From NCBI GenBank assembly GCA_037349315.1, contig JBAIAC010000027.1:558001-622000 (forward strand): DNA of 64,000 nt, written 5' to 3'. The notes below the pieces were generated by a model, which saw only the letters and a program-made list of their open reading frames with translations, did not search any database and was not told where the DNA came from. This DNA comes from Chelydra serpentina (lineage: Eukaryota > Chordata > Testudines > Chelydridae). A program made the translations under genes and the position numbers. The stretch's first letter is position 1. Each line of letters starts with the position of its first letter. Shown piece after piece: positions 1 to 12,770 of the stretch.

Positions 1-129
1 GTCAGGAGTCAGCGATGTGGGGAGCTCTGGTGAGGACCGAGGCTCGAAGTGTCCCCTGGGCAGGGTCTGGGAAGCTTACAGAGTGGTAGATTATTGCTCC
101 GTCTCCTATTCTGTGCTCTTGTTTTGCAG

Positions 130-3100
130 ACACAGCCTGTAAGATGGTGAGGTGGCTCTTGGCCAAACTGGGCCCTACGGTGACATCCCGTTACATTGCC
201 AGGAACCTGCTGCGTCTCCTCACATCCTGCTATATTGGTAATGTCCGTCCACCTGCTTTAGAGGCCCTTTGAAGGGCTGCTCCTCTGATGGTGTCCTAAA
301 GCAATCTGCTGTGAATGCTGCCGTCCCCCCGAAGGGGTGCAGACCCACCTGCATGGCGTGCATGGGGGTGGGGGGGGAGCGGAGTGTAGTGTGTGTGGAC
401 AGGCCCCGCATCTGAGTGTTGGGGTGGATGTGCCCCTTGGGAGTCAGCAGTGTGTGTCTCCGCTCACTGAGCTGTCTCTCTGGCAGGTCCTACCAGACAG
501 CAGTTTGTACCAAGCAACGAGGAGAACAGTCCCCTGAATGTGGGAAACATCTACCAGAAGCGGCCAGTGCTGGGGGACCAGGTGTCCAAGCCGGTCCTGG
601 CCTGTCTCATGTACATGGCATACCTGTATGGAGAGCCTGTTCTGACCTATCAGTACCTGCCCTACATCAGCTACCTGGTCAGTGTCCCTTCTTTCTCCTT
701 TACTTGTAGCTGTTCACGTATGTCATGGAGTGAGAGCTGCATCAAATGTTGAGCTGCAGGCACACGGGAGGGATGATATACAGCCCGGGCCGGTGAGAGA
801 GCTGTTAGTCTCCAAAGCAGGCTATTAACCAGGATGAGTAAGGAATGGTGTCCCCAGCCTCTGTTTGTCAGAGGGGGGTGATGGATGTCAGGAGAGAGAT
901 CACTTGATCATTACCTGTTAGGTCCACTAACTCCGAGGCACCTGGCATTGGCCACTGTCGGCGGACAGGATACTGGGCTGGATGGACCTTTGGTCTGACC
1001 CAGTACGGCCATTCTTATGTTCTTAAGCACATGCATTAGCTGTGTTTAATCCTGGGCAGTGTAAGATGAGTAGTGTCCTGCTGGGCTGCTCCTTGGCTGG
1101 GAGTTGGCAGGGAGAGCCCTTTGCCGATGCAGCCAGAGCAAGAACTGCCTGTTCCAGGAGTGAGTTCCCACTTTCTGTCAGTGATGCCCATGGGTGCAGT
1201 GGAGGGATTTCCTGTTTGGAAACCCTTGCTCTCCAGGCGCTCTTGGTGTAAGAGTTCTGCACTACGTACATATGGGACAGGCCCAGGGTAGGTGAAGGCA
1301 TCTGCCTCTCAATTTCATACTGAAAGATTAGCAAGTTTTATGGGCTGCTTGGTTTGAAATTCTTAGTTGTGCCTGTTGATTATTTGGCAGTGTGCAGTAG
1401 AGGTGATCAAAAAAATGGAAACCTGTTTAAAAAAAATCAACCTTGATTTTGTTTTGAGGTGTTCGAAACAGACGCATTTTTATTCTCTTAAATGGTTGTT
1501 ACTTTTCTATTTACAGACTCTTGCTACATGAAGAATTTCAGTAACCATTTTCCTAACATTTTTTGATTAAAAATTGTGGGTGGGGAATGGCACAACAGTT
1601 CATGAAAAACTTTGACAATGGTGATCATATTTCTGTGGAAAAATTTTGTTTTTTAAAAAAGTCCATTTTTCACTAAAAACTTTGTGGAAACTTTCAAGCA
1701 GCTTTCGCATGCAGGTGGTCAGCATTGGAGCTTGGGAGTCGCTGAATTAACCCTCTTTCCCTGCCTGCTCTCTGTGATCCATTTGCCCTGGAGGGGATTC
1801 TCAATTTCTCCAGTCAGCAGCAGGAGTTATGTTAGCAGCTAACAGCTGATTTTGCTTTGGCCTCTTGTTTTACCCCAAACAGAGAGAGAGTGTGTGGCGG
1901 GGGCGGGGGGTGCACACCATTTGCTGCCGTGTTGCTGCAGAACAGTGTCCGGCAACCTGATCAGAGAGATGAAACTGTGGGGCACGCCCACCAGCTGCTC
2001 CTGCAGGGGCTTGGCAGAGGGGCTTGTGCAAGACCTGTGCTGTATCTGGTATTGGGTTAAAAGACGGGAAGAAACAGAGCTTGTGATCGGAAGCTGCCAC
2101 TGAAAACTGTTCCCATTTTCAGTGTGACCAGCTCTCTGCCCTGCCTCTTGGGTAAGAGCATGGGTTTGTAGGGTGGATAATCTAGAAGGGATGCCTTTGA
2201 TGTTAGCAGTATTAAAAAGCTTTTCAGTGTAGCTGTGGCCAGAGCTCTGCTGTAGCCAGTGCCCTTAAGGCAGGGAAATGGTCACTTGTATTCCAAGCCT
2301 GACCTTTGAGGTTCTGGGCATAGGCTGCTCTTCCAGCCCCAAAGCATGCTGGGCTGGCCCCTCGGAATGGAGCCAGGGGCTGGTGTTGAATCCTGTCTCA
2401 CTCATTTGAATGACACTGGCCCAGGAGTCCGGTTCCCAGGATGTTCTGCTAGCGTCCTGGCATGGCGTGGTGGTGCTGAGGCCTGTGTGCTGGGCAAACT
2501 GAAGGCTGGGGCGGAGCAGGGCATCCTTTTCTCTCTGCTTTCCCCACTCAGACTCCAGGGCTTAGGTGTGTCCTGCACTGTGCACTGTCTGTACCATGGA
2601 ATTTAAGTGCTTTGTTCTCCTCACTCTCCCTCCTCCTGGCTTCAGGGTCTTCCCAGTGGATGAGGGCTTTGGGCTCAGCCTCTCCCCTGCAGTCTGTTGG
2701 TCCCTGGTGGGGCTCGGTGCTTGAGCAGGGGTGGGAAGCTCCTCTGGAGGCTGGGAGAGGTGCATGAATTCCTTGGGAACTGCTCCAGAATGTGGCTTGT
2801 CCGACCTATGCAGAGAGGCTGGTAACCATGGACTGGGAGGTGGTAATGGGGAGAGCTTACGGCTGCTCGACTCTTCTTTCTGCCCTCCAGGTTGCCCCTA
2901 GCAGTGGGGTTGGCCCTGGCCGGCTAAACAGCAGGAAGGAGGCCGGGCTGCTCGCAGCTGTGACTCTGACCCAGAAGATAATCGTGTGCCTTTCAGATAC
3001 CACCCTGATGGACATTCTCCCCAAGATCAGCCAGGAGGTCCTGCTCCCAGTACTGGGCTTCCTGACCTCGCCTGCCATTGGGTGCGTGTAGCGAGCCACC

Positions 3101-6100
3101 ACTCCCAATCAGCACCCACCAAACCCTTGCATAAAGTCATGTTCAATCTAAAGGGTTGGGATAAAGCTCTTCTGGGCGGGGGTGGGCTCAGGACTATGGG
3201 GGCTCACGCTGCCATTCTGCCCCATCCCTCCATGGTGGGCTCTCCTATGCCAATACTTCGCATGTATTCAGAGTGCACGTCTCTGGAGCTCTCGGACAGT
3301 GTTGTCTCCCCCGTGCTCCTGTAGGGGAAGAACCACTACGTGGGTGCACACTGTTGGTCTGTGGGGCGGGATGGTGACTGATGTGTTCTCTTCAGTTTCC
3401 CTAGTGGTGCCCAGGCCCGCATTGTCCTGTGTGTTAAGACCATCAGTTTAATTGCCCTGATCTGCCTGCGGATTGGGCAGGAGATGGTGCAGCAGCACTT
3501 GAGTGACACTGTAGGAACCTTCTTTGGGGCTTTCTCGCTGCTGCAGGAACTGCAAGAGCAGGTTAGTGACCGTCAATGGCTTCTGTCTCCCTCTTCCCCA
3601 TGGGGATGTGGGCACATGGATATTGCAGTTCTTGGTGCCCAGGGCCCGCGTGAGGGGCTGGTCTCACTGGAAATCCTCTGTCTTCTCTTGTCCAGGGTCT
3701 GTCCCCAGAGTCATTGAGCCATGGTGAGACGCCTGAGCTGGAGGTGCTTGTCTCAGATGGGAGAGTGCTGCCCCTGGACCCAGCCATACTGGCAGAGTTA
3801 CAGAAGGTTTTTAGCCCAGAGATGGCCTACACCACCTATGTCCCCTTCTCTTGCCTGCTAGGTATGCTTCAGCTACCTTCTCTCTGCGGCTGGGGCCTCG
3901 TGCTAACAGTCCTTGCCCTGCTCTGTGTTTATATGCCTGGCCTGGGGTCCAAGTGCAGCATGAGCCCTGAACCATAATGCAGCGTTGACGGACAGGAATA
4001 AACCCTCAGGACATCATATGGGCCTTGCCCTGCCTGCAGGGGACGGGATGGAAGATCTCCCTGCCCCTCTGACCAGGAAGGACATGTAGGTGACGGTATC
4101 CGGGAGGGGCCCTGGGCCAGCTCTGTGAGCCTTGTGCTATTGCTGAGGGAGATGGGGAGGCCGGAGAGAGGTTCCTTCTCCCAGAGCTGTGCTCTGTACT
4201 TTCAGGTGATGTTATCCGGACGATTGTCCCTAACCACTTGCTGGTTGGGAGACTGGCCAACTTGTACCTGGAGAGCGTGAACCCAAAGAGCCTGCCTCTG
4301 GTCACTCAGGAGCCAGCACTGAGCACAGCCTGCTTGGACCAGGATGCCCGAGGCAACGAGCTCCATTCCAGTCACCATGAAGACAGTCACTCCGGCACCT
4401 TTGGGAGCGTGCTGGTGGGAAACCGCATTCAAGTCCCTGCGGACGCACAGCACAGGAGTTCTGGCCCGCTCTGCTTCAGCCCCGGAGCTGATGGCTTTTG
4501 CCCCAGTTCTGCCAGCGAGGAGAATGTCCTGAAGCAGGATCTACCCCGCAGTGCCCACATGCTCTGTGGGAACTGGCTGGCCTACTGGCAGTACGAGATC
4601 GGGGTGAGCCAGCACGACCCCCGCTTCCACTTCCACCAGATCAAACTGCAGAGCTTCTTGGGGCACACGGGGGCCATCAAGTGTGTGGCACCACTCAGCT
4701 GTGAGGACTTCTTCCTGAGTGGCAGCAAAGATAAAACTGTCCGCCTCTGGCCCCTCTACAACTGTGGGGATGGCACCAGCGAGACAGAGCCACGGCTCAC
4801 GTACACTCAGCACAAGAAATCTGTCTTCTACGTGAGCCAGCTGGAGGCCCCGCAGCAGGTGGTGAGCTGTGATGGTACTGTCCATGTCTGGGACCAGTTC
4901 ACAGGTGAGGGGGCGTCGGCTGATGCAGTGTTTGAAGAGAGGGGAAGCCAGGACAATGGTGAGAGGCTGAGCTGTACTCAGCAGGTCGTATGCTTACCAG
5001 GCTAAATCTGTACATCTGCACCTATAGGAAACCCAGCCCTGCCCTCTCTGTTTCAGGAGGAACAGCTGGCTGAGGCCTCTATGCAGAGTAAGACAGAGTG
5101 ATTTTGTTCTCCTCCTGCTCCTGGCAGAGTCTTACCTGTAAGACAGAGGGGATCCCTTGCTCTGAAACAGCAAGTCGAGTCTGCCTCTGGAGGCAGGAGA
5201 CTGGAGTAGAGGTGTCCTGTGTTGCTGGTTCCAGCTGATTTTCCCCTAGAGACTGTGCTCTGTTCCCTTCCTTCTCCCTCCCGCCCTCCTGACATCATGG
5301 GTGTCCTTGCAGCTGCGCGTGATGAGTTGCACACAAGGACTGGAATTGCCTGTGGTTTTGGGAGCAGTGGCCCTCAGTGCCCCGCGCGGTGACACCAATT
5401 GGGGCAGCTTTGCTGATCCTGCCCTGCTGCAGTGAGGCAGGCAGGCTGCGCTGGTGCAATCAGCTTGTTGTTCTTTTCAAAGGTAAACTTCTCCGGACCT
5501 TTGATGCATTGGACAGCAAAGTTCCCATCACCGCCGTGACCACCATGCCCTCTCCCCACAGCAGCATCTCTGTGGCCAGCGCAGACTCTGTGCTGCGCTT
5601 CATTGACCACAGGAAGCCAGGATTACAGGTACCGGGCTCTTTGCTATCTCTAGACATTGTGTGCCACCCTCTCCCTGATCTGTTCCACAGCTGCACCTAC
5701 CTCCAAGGTGCTTGTGTGGCCAGTCATGCTACTCCCAGTCTGTGCATGACTGGGCACCCACACGGTGAGGCTGGTGAGCTAGGCCTGGCATCCAGGCCCT
5801 CCCTGCATCCTCTCCTGTCACTGAGGCTACTCCTGCCTGTACCTCTGTCTCCTGTAGCATGAGTTCCGCCTGGCCGGTGGTGTGAGCGCTGGGCTCATCC
5901 GCTGCTTGGCTGTCAGTCCCAGCGGGCGCAGCGTAATGGCTGGCTTCTCATCTGGATTCATTGTGCTGTTGGACATCAGGACTGGGCTCATCTTGAGGGG
6001 GTGGCCAGCGCACGAGGGAGACATCCTGCAGATAAAGGTGAGAGGCTGGAATAGGGCTCGGGCTGCCCCTGCACGTGGGGGCACTACAGGGTGAGAGTTG

Positions 6101-7449
6101 GCTGTGCGAGGCCTGCTGAGCCACGCGGCAGCAGAAAAACAGGGCTGTGGTGGGGTGTCTTGCTGCCGGTGGCTCCTGCAGTATTCAGAGGGCGGTGGGT
6201 AGACGTGCCCATTTGTCCCTTTCCCCCACTCCTTAGAAGTCTTTTCAACTCTTGCTTGACTTTTTTTTTAATTTTAAGGCCTGCCCCCCGTCGCCCCCTT
6301 GCCCGGGCTTTGCCTTGGGATTGGGGCTGCCAGTGACTTTTGGTGCACTAGATTCTTCCAGCTCATGTTCTGTCTGAGCCAGCAGATCCCTGGTCTCCTT
6401 GCTGATGAGCAGGCGTGGGCATTGTGAGGGGCAGGCCAGACATGTGAGCTGGGGAGGATGGAGGGTGCTGCTCTCTCCCTGAAGCTAGCAGCCCCTCCCC
6501 GCTCAGGACCTCGTTCTAATGAGTAACTCTTGTTCATATTTACCTGCCCTGAGGGAGCAGCACTGGAGTTTTTGTGTCCTTGACCCAGTTCAGGTTAAAC
6601 AAAGTTCACCTGCGTGGGTTGTTTACCCTCTCACAGCACTGCTAGCCAGAGTGCAGCGGCCCCAGCCCTTTGCTCTCCTCAGTGCCGTGTGCTGCACAGT
6701 CTCGGCTGGGCCCTCCGCTCTGCATCCCTGAGCAGGGCTGTGCTTTGGGGACCTGGGCTTGGGGAGGAGAGAGTCTGGCAGTGCTGCCCACTCTGTAAGA
6801 GTAACAAATGACAGAGGAAGGGGCAAGCCCCCAGTGCGCAGGGAGAGGGCTGTCAGGTGAGGCAGAGATGCACACTGTAGATAGTCCCTTGGGAGAATGC
6901 CAGTTGCCAGACTGAACTCATGAGTCTGAGATGGGAGGGGGTCTAGGACTGACAAGTTCTTGCCAGCAAGAGATGCTGTAGGTGCCCTGGTGAGAGGAGC
7001 TCAGTGCTACTCCTGTTTGCAGGGTCAGCTTCTTGTGATCTGGGGAGAGGAGAGTTGGGCTCTCAGGCCAGGGGTGCTCTTAGCACAGAAACACTGATTC
7101 ACTGGCACTTTCTCTCCTGAAGGCTGCAGAGGGCAGTGTGCTAATCAGCTCCTCTTCTGATCACTCTCTGACTGTCTGGAAGGAACTGGAGCAGAAGCCT
7201 TTGCATCAGTATAAATCTGCTTCCGACCCCATCCATGCCTTTGACCTCTATGGCAGTGAAGTGGTGACTGGCACCGTGGCCAACAAGATTGGCGTCTACT
7301 CCATGCTGGAGTCGTCGGCCTTACCTACCAGCACGACCAAGTTGAGCTCAGAGAACTTCCGGGGCACCCTGACCAGCCTGGCTGTGTTGCCCACTAAATG
7401 TCACCTTCTCCTGGGTTCTGATAATGGTGTGATACGTCTCCTGGCATAG
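130..7449 (+). CDS. WDR81: WDR81, C-terminal part (WD repeat-containing protein 81), 5' end off window
   Basis: Nine coding exons: 130-237, 487-677, 2891-3081, 3396-3561, 3696-3861, 4206-4904, 5483-5628, 5858-6037, 7123-7449 (TAG stop). All are flanked by AG/GT and join in frame, giving about 724 codons, the C-terminal third or so of a family protein of about 1,940 residues; the large BEACH-containing 5' exon is outside. Recognised from near-identity to vertebrate WDR81 in stretches such as [39 protein letters not shown] and DNGVIRLLA. Exons 6-9 hold the WD40 propeller, with [20 protein letters not shown] and [12 protein letters not shown] as blade signatures. Known role: with WDR91 it restrains phosphatidylinositol 3-kinase activity on endosomes, supporting early-to-late endosome conversion and aggrephagy; it matters for Purkinje cells. 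The stretch between PFSCLLG and [14 protein letters not shown] is variable and low in conserved motifs. No frameshift or premature stop is seen. Confidence 0.96.
832..1024 (+). mobile_element. CR1 LINE 3'-end fragment in WDR81 intron
   Basis: The stretch ends with the typical reptilian CR1 3' tail (GGCATTGGCCACTGTCGG, then GGACCTTTGGTCTGACCC and CCATTCTTATGTTCT). 5'-truncated, as most CR1 copies are. It lies in the intron between exons 487-677 and 2891-3081. The rest of that intron holds A/T-rich sequence around 1400-1700 and nothing else I can name. Confidence 0.8.
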
Positions 7450-9165
7450 TGGCCTCCACGGCCCATCTGCCTGGTGCCCTGTGCAGTCAATTCCACTAGC
7501 TCTGGTAGTAGCACCTAAGGCCAATATCTTGGCTTATGGGGAAAAGGGGGTGAGGTGTTTCTCCGGGATACAAGATACGGGGGGAACGTGCTTGTTAAGG
7601 AGTTCTCAATAAATCATCCCCAACTCCTGCCTGCATTCAAAAAAGCCATAATGGAGGAACCTCTACTGCTGCTGGGAGAAATCTGGGCATTGCAGGGCAG
7701 CATCACCCCCTGCAAGAGGCCTGGAGCCTTCCACACCATGTGTGCCTGACTCCCCCTGGGACTGAGCTGCTCTCGAGGGAAAGGTGGACTCTGCGTGCTC
7801 TCCCGCCCCCCTCCAGCACAGGGGTGAGAGGCAGCCCTTGGTAAGAGGAACAGAGCCGCTGCCCGTCACAAAGGGGTGAGGCCAGCTGAGCCTGGGAACT
7901 GCCTGGTGTTGGGCATGCTCCCCTATGGGGCCTGTAGGGCACTGGGCTATTTGTCCTGGAAGGTGAGGGCTGAAGGGACACAGTTGGGTTCTTTTTCCTC
8001 AGTTTGCTTTATAGTCTGCTGCAGTCCATTTAAAACCCCCACCCCCGCCATGGCATCCACCTGGGAACCCTTCCCAGCCCCCACTGGGGCTTCTCACTGA
8101 TTCTAGGGCAGTGGAGGGTAGCAGAGCCAGCCATTTACCCAAGGCATAACCACCACCTGCTGCCCACCATCTGTTTGGGGGTGGGAATGTGCCTACAGAG
8201 GGGTGGGGCAGCCCCAGCTGCCAGGGGAGGCAGGAGCTAGACCTGTCTGGGGGGGTCCCAGCCAGGCCCTCTGCCCTGAATCTCTGCATGCTCTCTGGGC
8301 GGGGAGAGGGCGGGGGGGGGGATGTACGTCTTCCCCTAGCTCCTGTTCCAGAACAGGCAGATCCATTTTCCCGGGGGTGTGGGGGGGGGTTTCTTGTGTG
8401 TGCTCTGGAATGAGGCTGTGTTGGCTGCTCCTTTCGAAGGAGGGGCCCTGTCTGAGCTGGGTGGAGTTCAGGCTCAGCGGGGAGGGTAGCTTGAGCCCCC
8501 CTTTTCTGTGATACCTCACGATCTACCCTACAGGTTTAGGACAGCGAGGGGAAGGACCCAGCATGCCTTGCATCCACAAAGTACTGCCCTCTGCCCCGGG
8601 ACTCCACCTCCTGCCAGAGACCGGTGCTAGTGCAGCAGTGCTGGAGCTGTGCCCGAGGGGAAGAGGGCATTCCCTGGGCCCACCAGTGAGGGTAGCTGCC
8701 TGGCCCATACCCCAGGGCTTCGTTCTGCTGCAGGCTCCCTCTCGGTCCCTTGAGATACTCTGAGCTCTCAGGCCAGGGGTATCTTTGCAGAATGGTGCTG
8801 AGGGCTTGGGAGCCTGAGAGAGGTGCCTGGCCTGAGATCAAGGCTCGGCCTGGTGGAGGTGGAGGGGAGGAGCCTGCAGTGACTGGGCAACTCCTGCTGG
8901 CTCTGGGTGGAGCTTAGGGACTGTGGGGAATTGCTGTCATCCTACACAGGCTGGGAGTCCCTGGGCTGCCTACTGCTGGGGGCGGGTCTCTATTTCCCAC
9001 TGCCCTGTGCTTGCAGACGGAGTGTGGGGGAGATGAGCACTTAGTCCCTTGCTATCCCTCCATTCGGGGGTGGGAGGGGAGCGCTGTCCCTTGTTGCCTA
9101 TTAACCATTTGCAATAGATGTAAATATTTATTCTAATAAACCCTTGGAAAGAGACCACGAGAGGA
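7450..9165 (+). other. WDR81: WDR81 3' untranslated region
   Basis: G-rich, repeat-poor sequence after the WDR81 stop with no coding signal. Two AATAAA hexamers occur: 7608-7613, shortly after the stop, and 9135-9140 in a locally A/T-rich setting. The distal one best fits the end of a long UTR; the proximal one would give a short 3' UTR of about 180 bases. The end point is inferred from the distal signal, not observed. Confidence 0.6.
9135..9140 (+). terminator. WDR81: Distal poly(A) signal of WDR81
   Basis: Canonical AATAAA in an A/T-rich pocket at the end of an otherwise G-rich stretch; repeat sequence begins soon after. The proximal alternative is at 7608-7613. Confidence 0.55.
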
Positions 9166-9359
9166 GCCTTTCTGTGTGTGGCGCAGGGGTGTGCGGTGCG
9201 GCTGCATGCGCGTATTGGGGGAAGATGGATAGTAGTTTTACTTATGGGAAAGGTATGATGGCCTCCTTACACACCTTTCTGTAAAGTACGAAAAAACCTG
9301 TGCAATCCTGGGGGACGTCACTCAGTGACGCATGCTGGTGGTCTCATGCTGCCAGTACT

Positions 9360-9797
9360 AAAACATCCTTGGGACTTTCTAAACATTCCTAACAAAAACG
9401 GTTGCAGTCTACATGGGGAAATTCTATATTAGACCTTGTCTTAACAAATAAAGAGGAACTGATCACAAAACTAAAAGTTAATGGTAGCTTAGGTAGGAGT
9501 GATCATGACTTTATTCTCCTTGTACGTTATAAATGTGACAAACTCCAGACCAGTTATATATATTCTTAGTTCTTTAAGAGGGCCAATTTCACAAAGCTGA
9601 AAACAAATATGAGCCAAATCACCTGCAAGGAAGAATTTAATCAGAAAAAAGTGAATGATGGTTAGGAATCATTTAAGAACCCCTTACTAGATGCCCCCAA
9701 AAAGCCACAAACAAGGAAAAAGGCTGTGCTGATTAAAAAACGGACCTGGGTTAGAGAGGAAGTGAAGGCAGCTGTACAAAGTTTAAACGCCCCCCCA

Positions 9798-9841
<44 letters not shown>

Positions 9842-11876
9842 GATATATATATACATACACACACACACACAAAAAGAGGGAAGCTGTTAGTAATTAATAT
9901 AAATTAGAAGGTAGGAACTGTAGAAAATTGATAAGGGAAGCCAAGGGATGCAAGGAGAAATCTACGCCCAGCAATGGACAAGGAGTTTTTAAAATATATG
10001 GGGGAGAGGGAGAATCCTTACAATGGTTTTGGTTCATTACTATATGGAAATGGTAGAATTATCAATAATGCAGAAAATGCAGAAGTTTTCAATACATATT
10101 TCTGTTCTATATTTTGGGGAAAAAATATGATGCAGTCTCATCATAGGGTGATGATAAAACTCTTTCCATTCCACTAGTATTGCTGGAGGATGTTAAACAG
10201 AAGCTACTACAGTTAGGCATTTTAAAATTAACAGGTCCAGATAACTTGCATCTAAGAGCTTTAAAAGAGCTGGCTGAGGTGCTTGCTGGACCATTAATGT
10301 TGATTTTCAATATCTTTGAGTACTGGGGAAGTTCCAGAAGACTAGAAGATAGTTAGTGTTGTGCTAATTTTTAAAAAGGGTAAATGAGTTGACCTTTCAG
10401 CCTGATGTCCATCACAGGCAAGATAATGGAGTAGCTGATATGGTACTCGATTAATAAAGAACTAAATGAGGGTAATGTAATTAATGTAGATCAATACAGG
10501 GATTATGGAAAAATAGATCTTGTCAAACTAACTTGATATCTTGTTTTGATGGGACAGTTTGGTTGATAAAGGTAATCGTGTTGACGTAATATACTTAGAC
10601 TTCTGTAAGGTGTTTGACTTGGTACTGCATGACATTTTGATTAAAAAAATAACAATATAAAATTAACATGGCACATTTTAAATGGATTACAAACTGGCTA
10701 ACTGATGGGTCTCAAAATGTAACTGTAAATGGAGAATTGCCATTAAGTGGGTGTGTTTCCAGGGGGGTCCTACAGGGATTGGTTCTTAGCCCTACACTAT
10801 TTAACATCCTTATCTGTAACCTGGAAACACAAAATCACTTTTGATCAAATTTGCAGAAGACACAAAAATTGGAGGAGTGGTAAATAATGAAGAGGACAGG
10901 TCACTGTTTCAGAGTGATCTAGATCGCTTGGTAAACTGGCTGCAAACAAACTGTGTTTTGATATGGCTGAATGTCAATGTACACACCTGGGACCACAGAA
11001 TGTCGGCCATACTTATAGGATGGGGGACTATCCTGGGAAGCAGGGACTGAAAAAGATTTGGGGGTTGTGGCTAGTCAGCTGAATATGAGCTCCCCAGGTG
11101 ACGCTATGGCCAAAAGAGCTAATGTGATCCTGGGATGCCTAAACAGGGGAATCCTGAGCAGTGGCCTCCCCAGGAATTGAAATGGGGGGGGGGTGTTTGA
11201 ATTTACTGAGGGGGGGGGTATCACTAAATTGGCATGTAACTAGTTCACAAAACTGGGGGGGGGGGTGTTGGGGAAATTCGGGGGGGGTGTAGGGAAATCA
11301 CTGATCCTGAGTAAGAGCAGAGAGGTTATTTTACCTCTGTATTTGGCACTGGTGCGACCACTGCTGGACTCCTGTGTCCAGTTCTGATGCCCACAATTCA
11401 AGAAGGATCTTGATAAACTGGAAAGGGGTCAGAGAAGAGCCACAAGAAGGATTAAAAAACATGTCTGATAGTGACAAGGCACTCAATCTATTTAACTTTA
11501 CAAAGAGAAGGTTAAGGGCTGACTTGATTATAGTCTGTAAGTACCTACCTGGGGAACAAATATTTAACAATGGGCTCTTCAATCTAGTCGAGAAAGGTCT
11601 AACATGAGCCAATGGCTGGAAGTTGAAGTGAGACAAATTCAGACTATAAATAAGATGGAAAATGTTAACAATGAGAGTAAATAAGCATTGGAACAATTTA
11701 CCAAGATTGGTGGTGGATTCTCCATCACTGCAAATTTTTAAATCAACATTGAATGTTTTTCTAACAGCTCTGCTCTAGGAATTATTTTGAGGTAGTTATC
11801 TGGGCTGTGTTATATAGGAGATCAGGCTAGATGATCACAACGGTCCCTTCTGGCCTTGGAATCTATTAGTCTATGG
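9360..11876 (+). mobile_element. Decayed CR1 LINE, mostly ORF2 and 3' end
   Basis: Long CR1-type non-LTR retrotransposon on the plus strand. Recognisable pieces are a reverse-transcriptase remnant around 10780-10950 (KFAEDTKIGG, a worn form of the FADDTK box), the LDRLVNWLQTN region after it, and the 3' end (TCCCTTCTGGCCTTGGAATC) near 11845. Many frameshifts and stops; no protein is encoded. A (GT)n-(TA)n microsatellite sits in it at about 9800-9872, and poly-G tracts interrupt it at 11185-11290. Confidence 0.85.
9800..9872 (+). repeat. (GT)n-(TA)n-(CA)n microsatellite
   Basis: A run of GT dinucleotides followed by TATA/GATA and then CACA, inside the CR1 copy. The GT and CA ends are complementary, so the tract could form a hairpin. 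Confidence 0.95.
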
Positions 11877-12554
11877 GTGGAAATGGGTGCTGCATGTTGT
11901 GTTTGAGGGAAAGGCATGGGTGTAGCTGGCTGTGGAGGGGCAGTGTGGCTGTGTGCTTGGGGGAAACGGGTGTGCAGCATTACCAGGGTTGGGGTTGTGG
12001 GAGAGGGTTGCAAAGTGACTACTCGGCAGCCAATAGTTTCTCTGCTCGGAGCAGGGACTTGAAGAGAACCAAGCCAGCTCTCCTCACGTAGGCTCCCCTG
12101 ACAGAAGAAGGGGTGCCGCTGAGCAGTCCTGTGCCTTGCCAGCTCGGAGTAGGTTGTGCGGCTGACCTTTGTATCCAACTTCTACTTCAGTGTTTTCTCG
12201 AGCTCCTTTCCCCCTCCCTGGCCTTTCAAAGCATCTTCCCAACAGAACACTGACCCGACCCAAAGCAGCAGCCTCTAAAGCAGCTTGTGGTGACAGTTCT
12301 CAGGTCTGTCTTGTTTTCACCTGTTCTCCCCTCCCCAACCTCTTACGGCTTCTCCCTGTAGTCACTGTGGGGGCCAGGGCCTACTCCAGGGTGTATGTGT
12401 GTGGGGAGGGGGCAGCAGCCCTCCTGCCCTCGCTCGAAGGCTCTAAGCCTAGACACAGCTAGCACAGCCCTGACTCAGGCCCTATGGTCCCATTCAAATT
12501 CTCCGGCCCTCCCTAGCACTCTGGTCCAACAGTGATATTAACGCATGAGGCCGC

Positions 12555-12665
12555 ATCACCCCCAGAGGCAGGTGAGGCTCATTATCTCCACTGTACAGAG
12601 GGAAAGCTCAGGCCAAGGTTGTAGCGAGTCAGTGAGAGCCAGGATAGAACCCAGGATTGTACCCT
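12555..12665 (+). mobile_element. MIR-like SINE relic
   Basis: Shows the usual MIR order: a TCTCCACTGTACAGAGGGAAAG-like core (variant of CCATTTTACAGATGAGGAAAC), then a variant of the conserved AAGGTCACACAGC segment, then GAACCCAGGA. Heavily diverged. Confidence 0.5.
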
Positions 12666-12706
12666 TCCCACAAGACCATCCTGCCACGTTAGAGTGGGGG
12701 CTTTTC

Positions 12707-12770
12707 GGGGGGGGGGAAGGAGGAGGGGTGTGTGTGTGTGAGAGAGAGAGAGAGAGTGAGTGAGTGAGAA
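12707..12770 (+). repeat. G-run and (GT)n(GA)n simple repeat
   Basis: Runs of G, then GTGTGTGT, GAGAGAGA and GTGAGTGA in sequence. Confidence 0.9.

Noticed and set aside
9800..9872. Possible TATA/regulatory element
   Set aside because: It is a (GT)n(TA)n microsatellite inside a CR1 copy.
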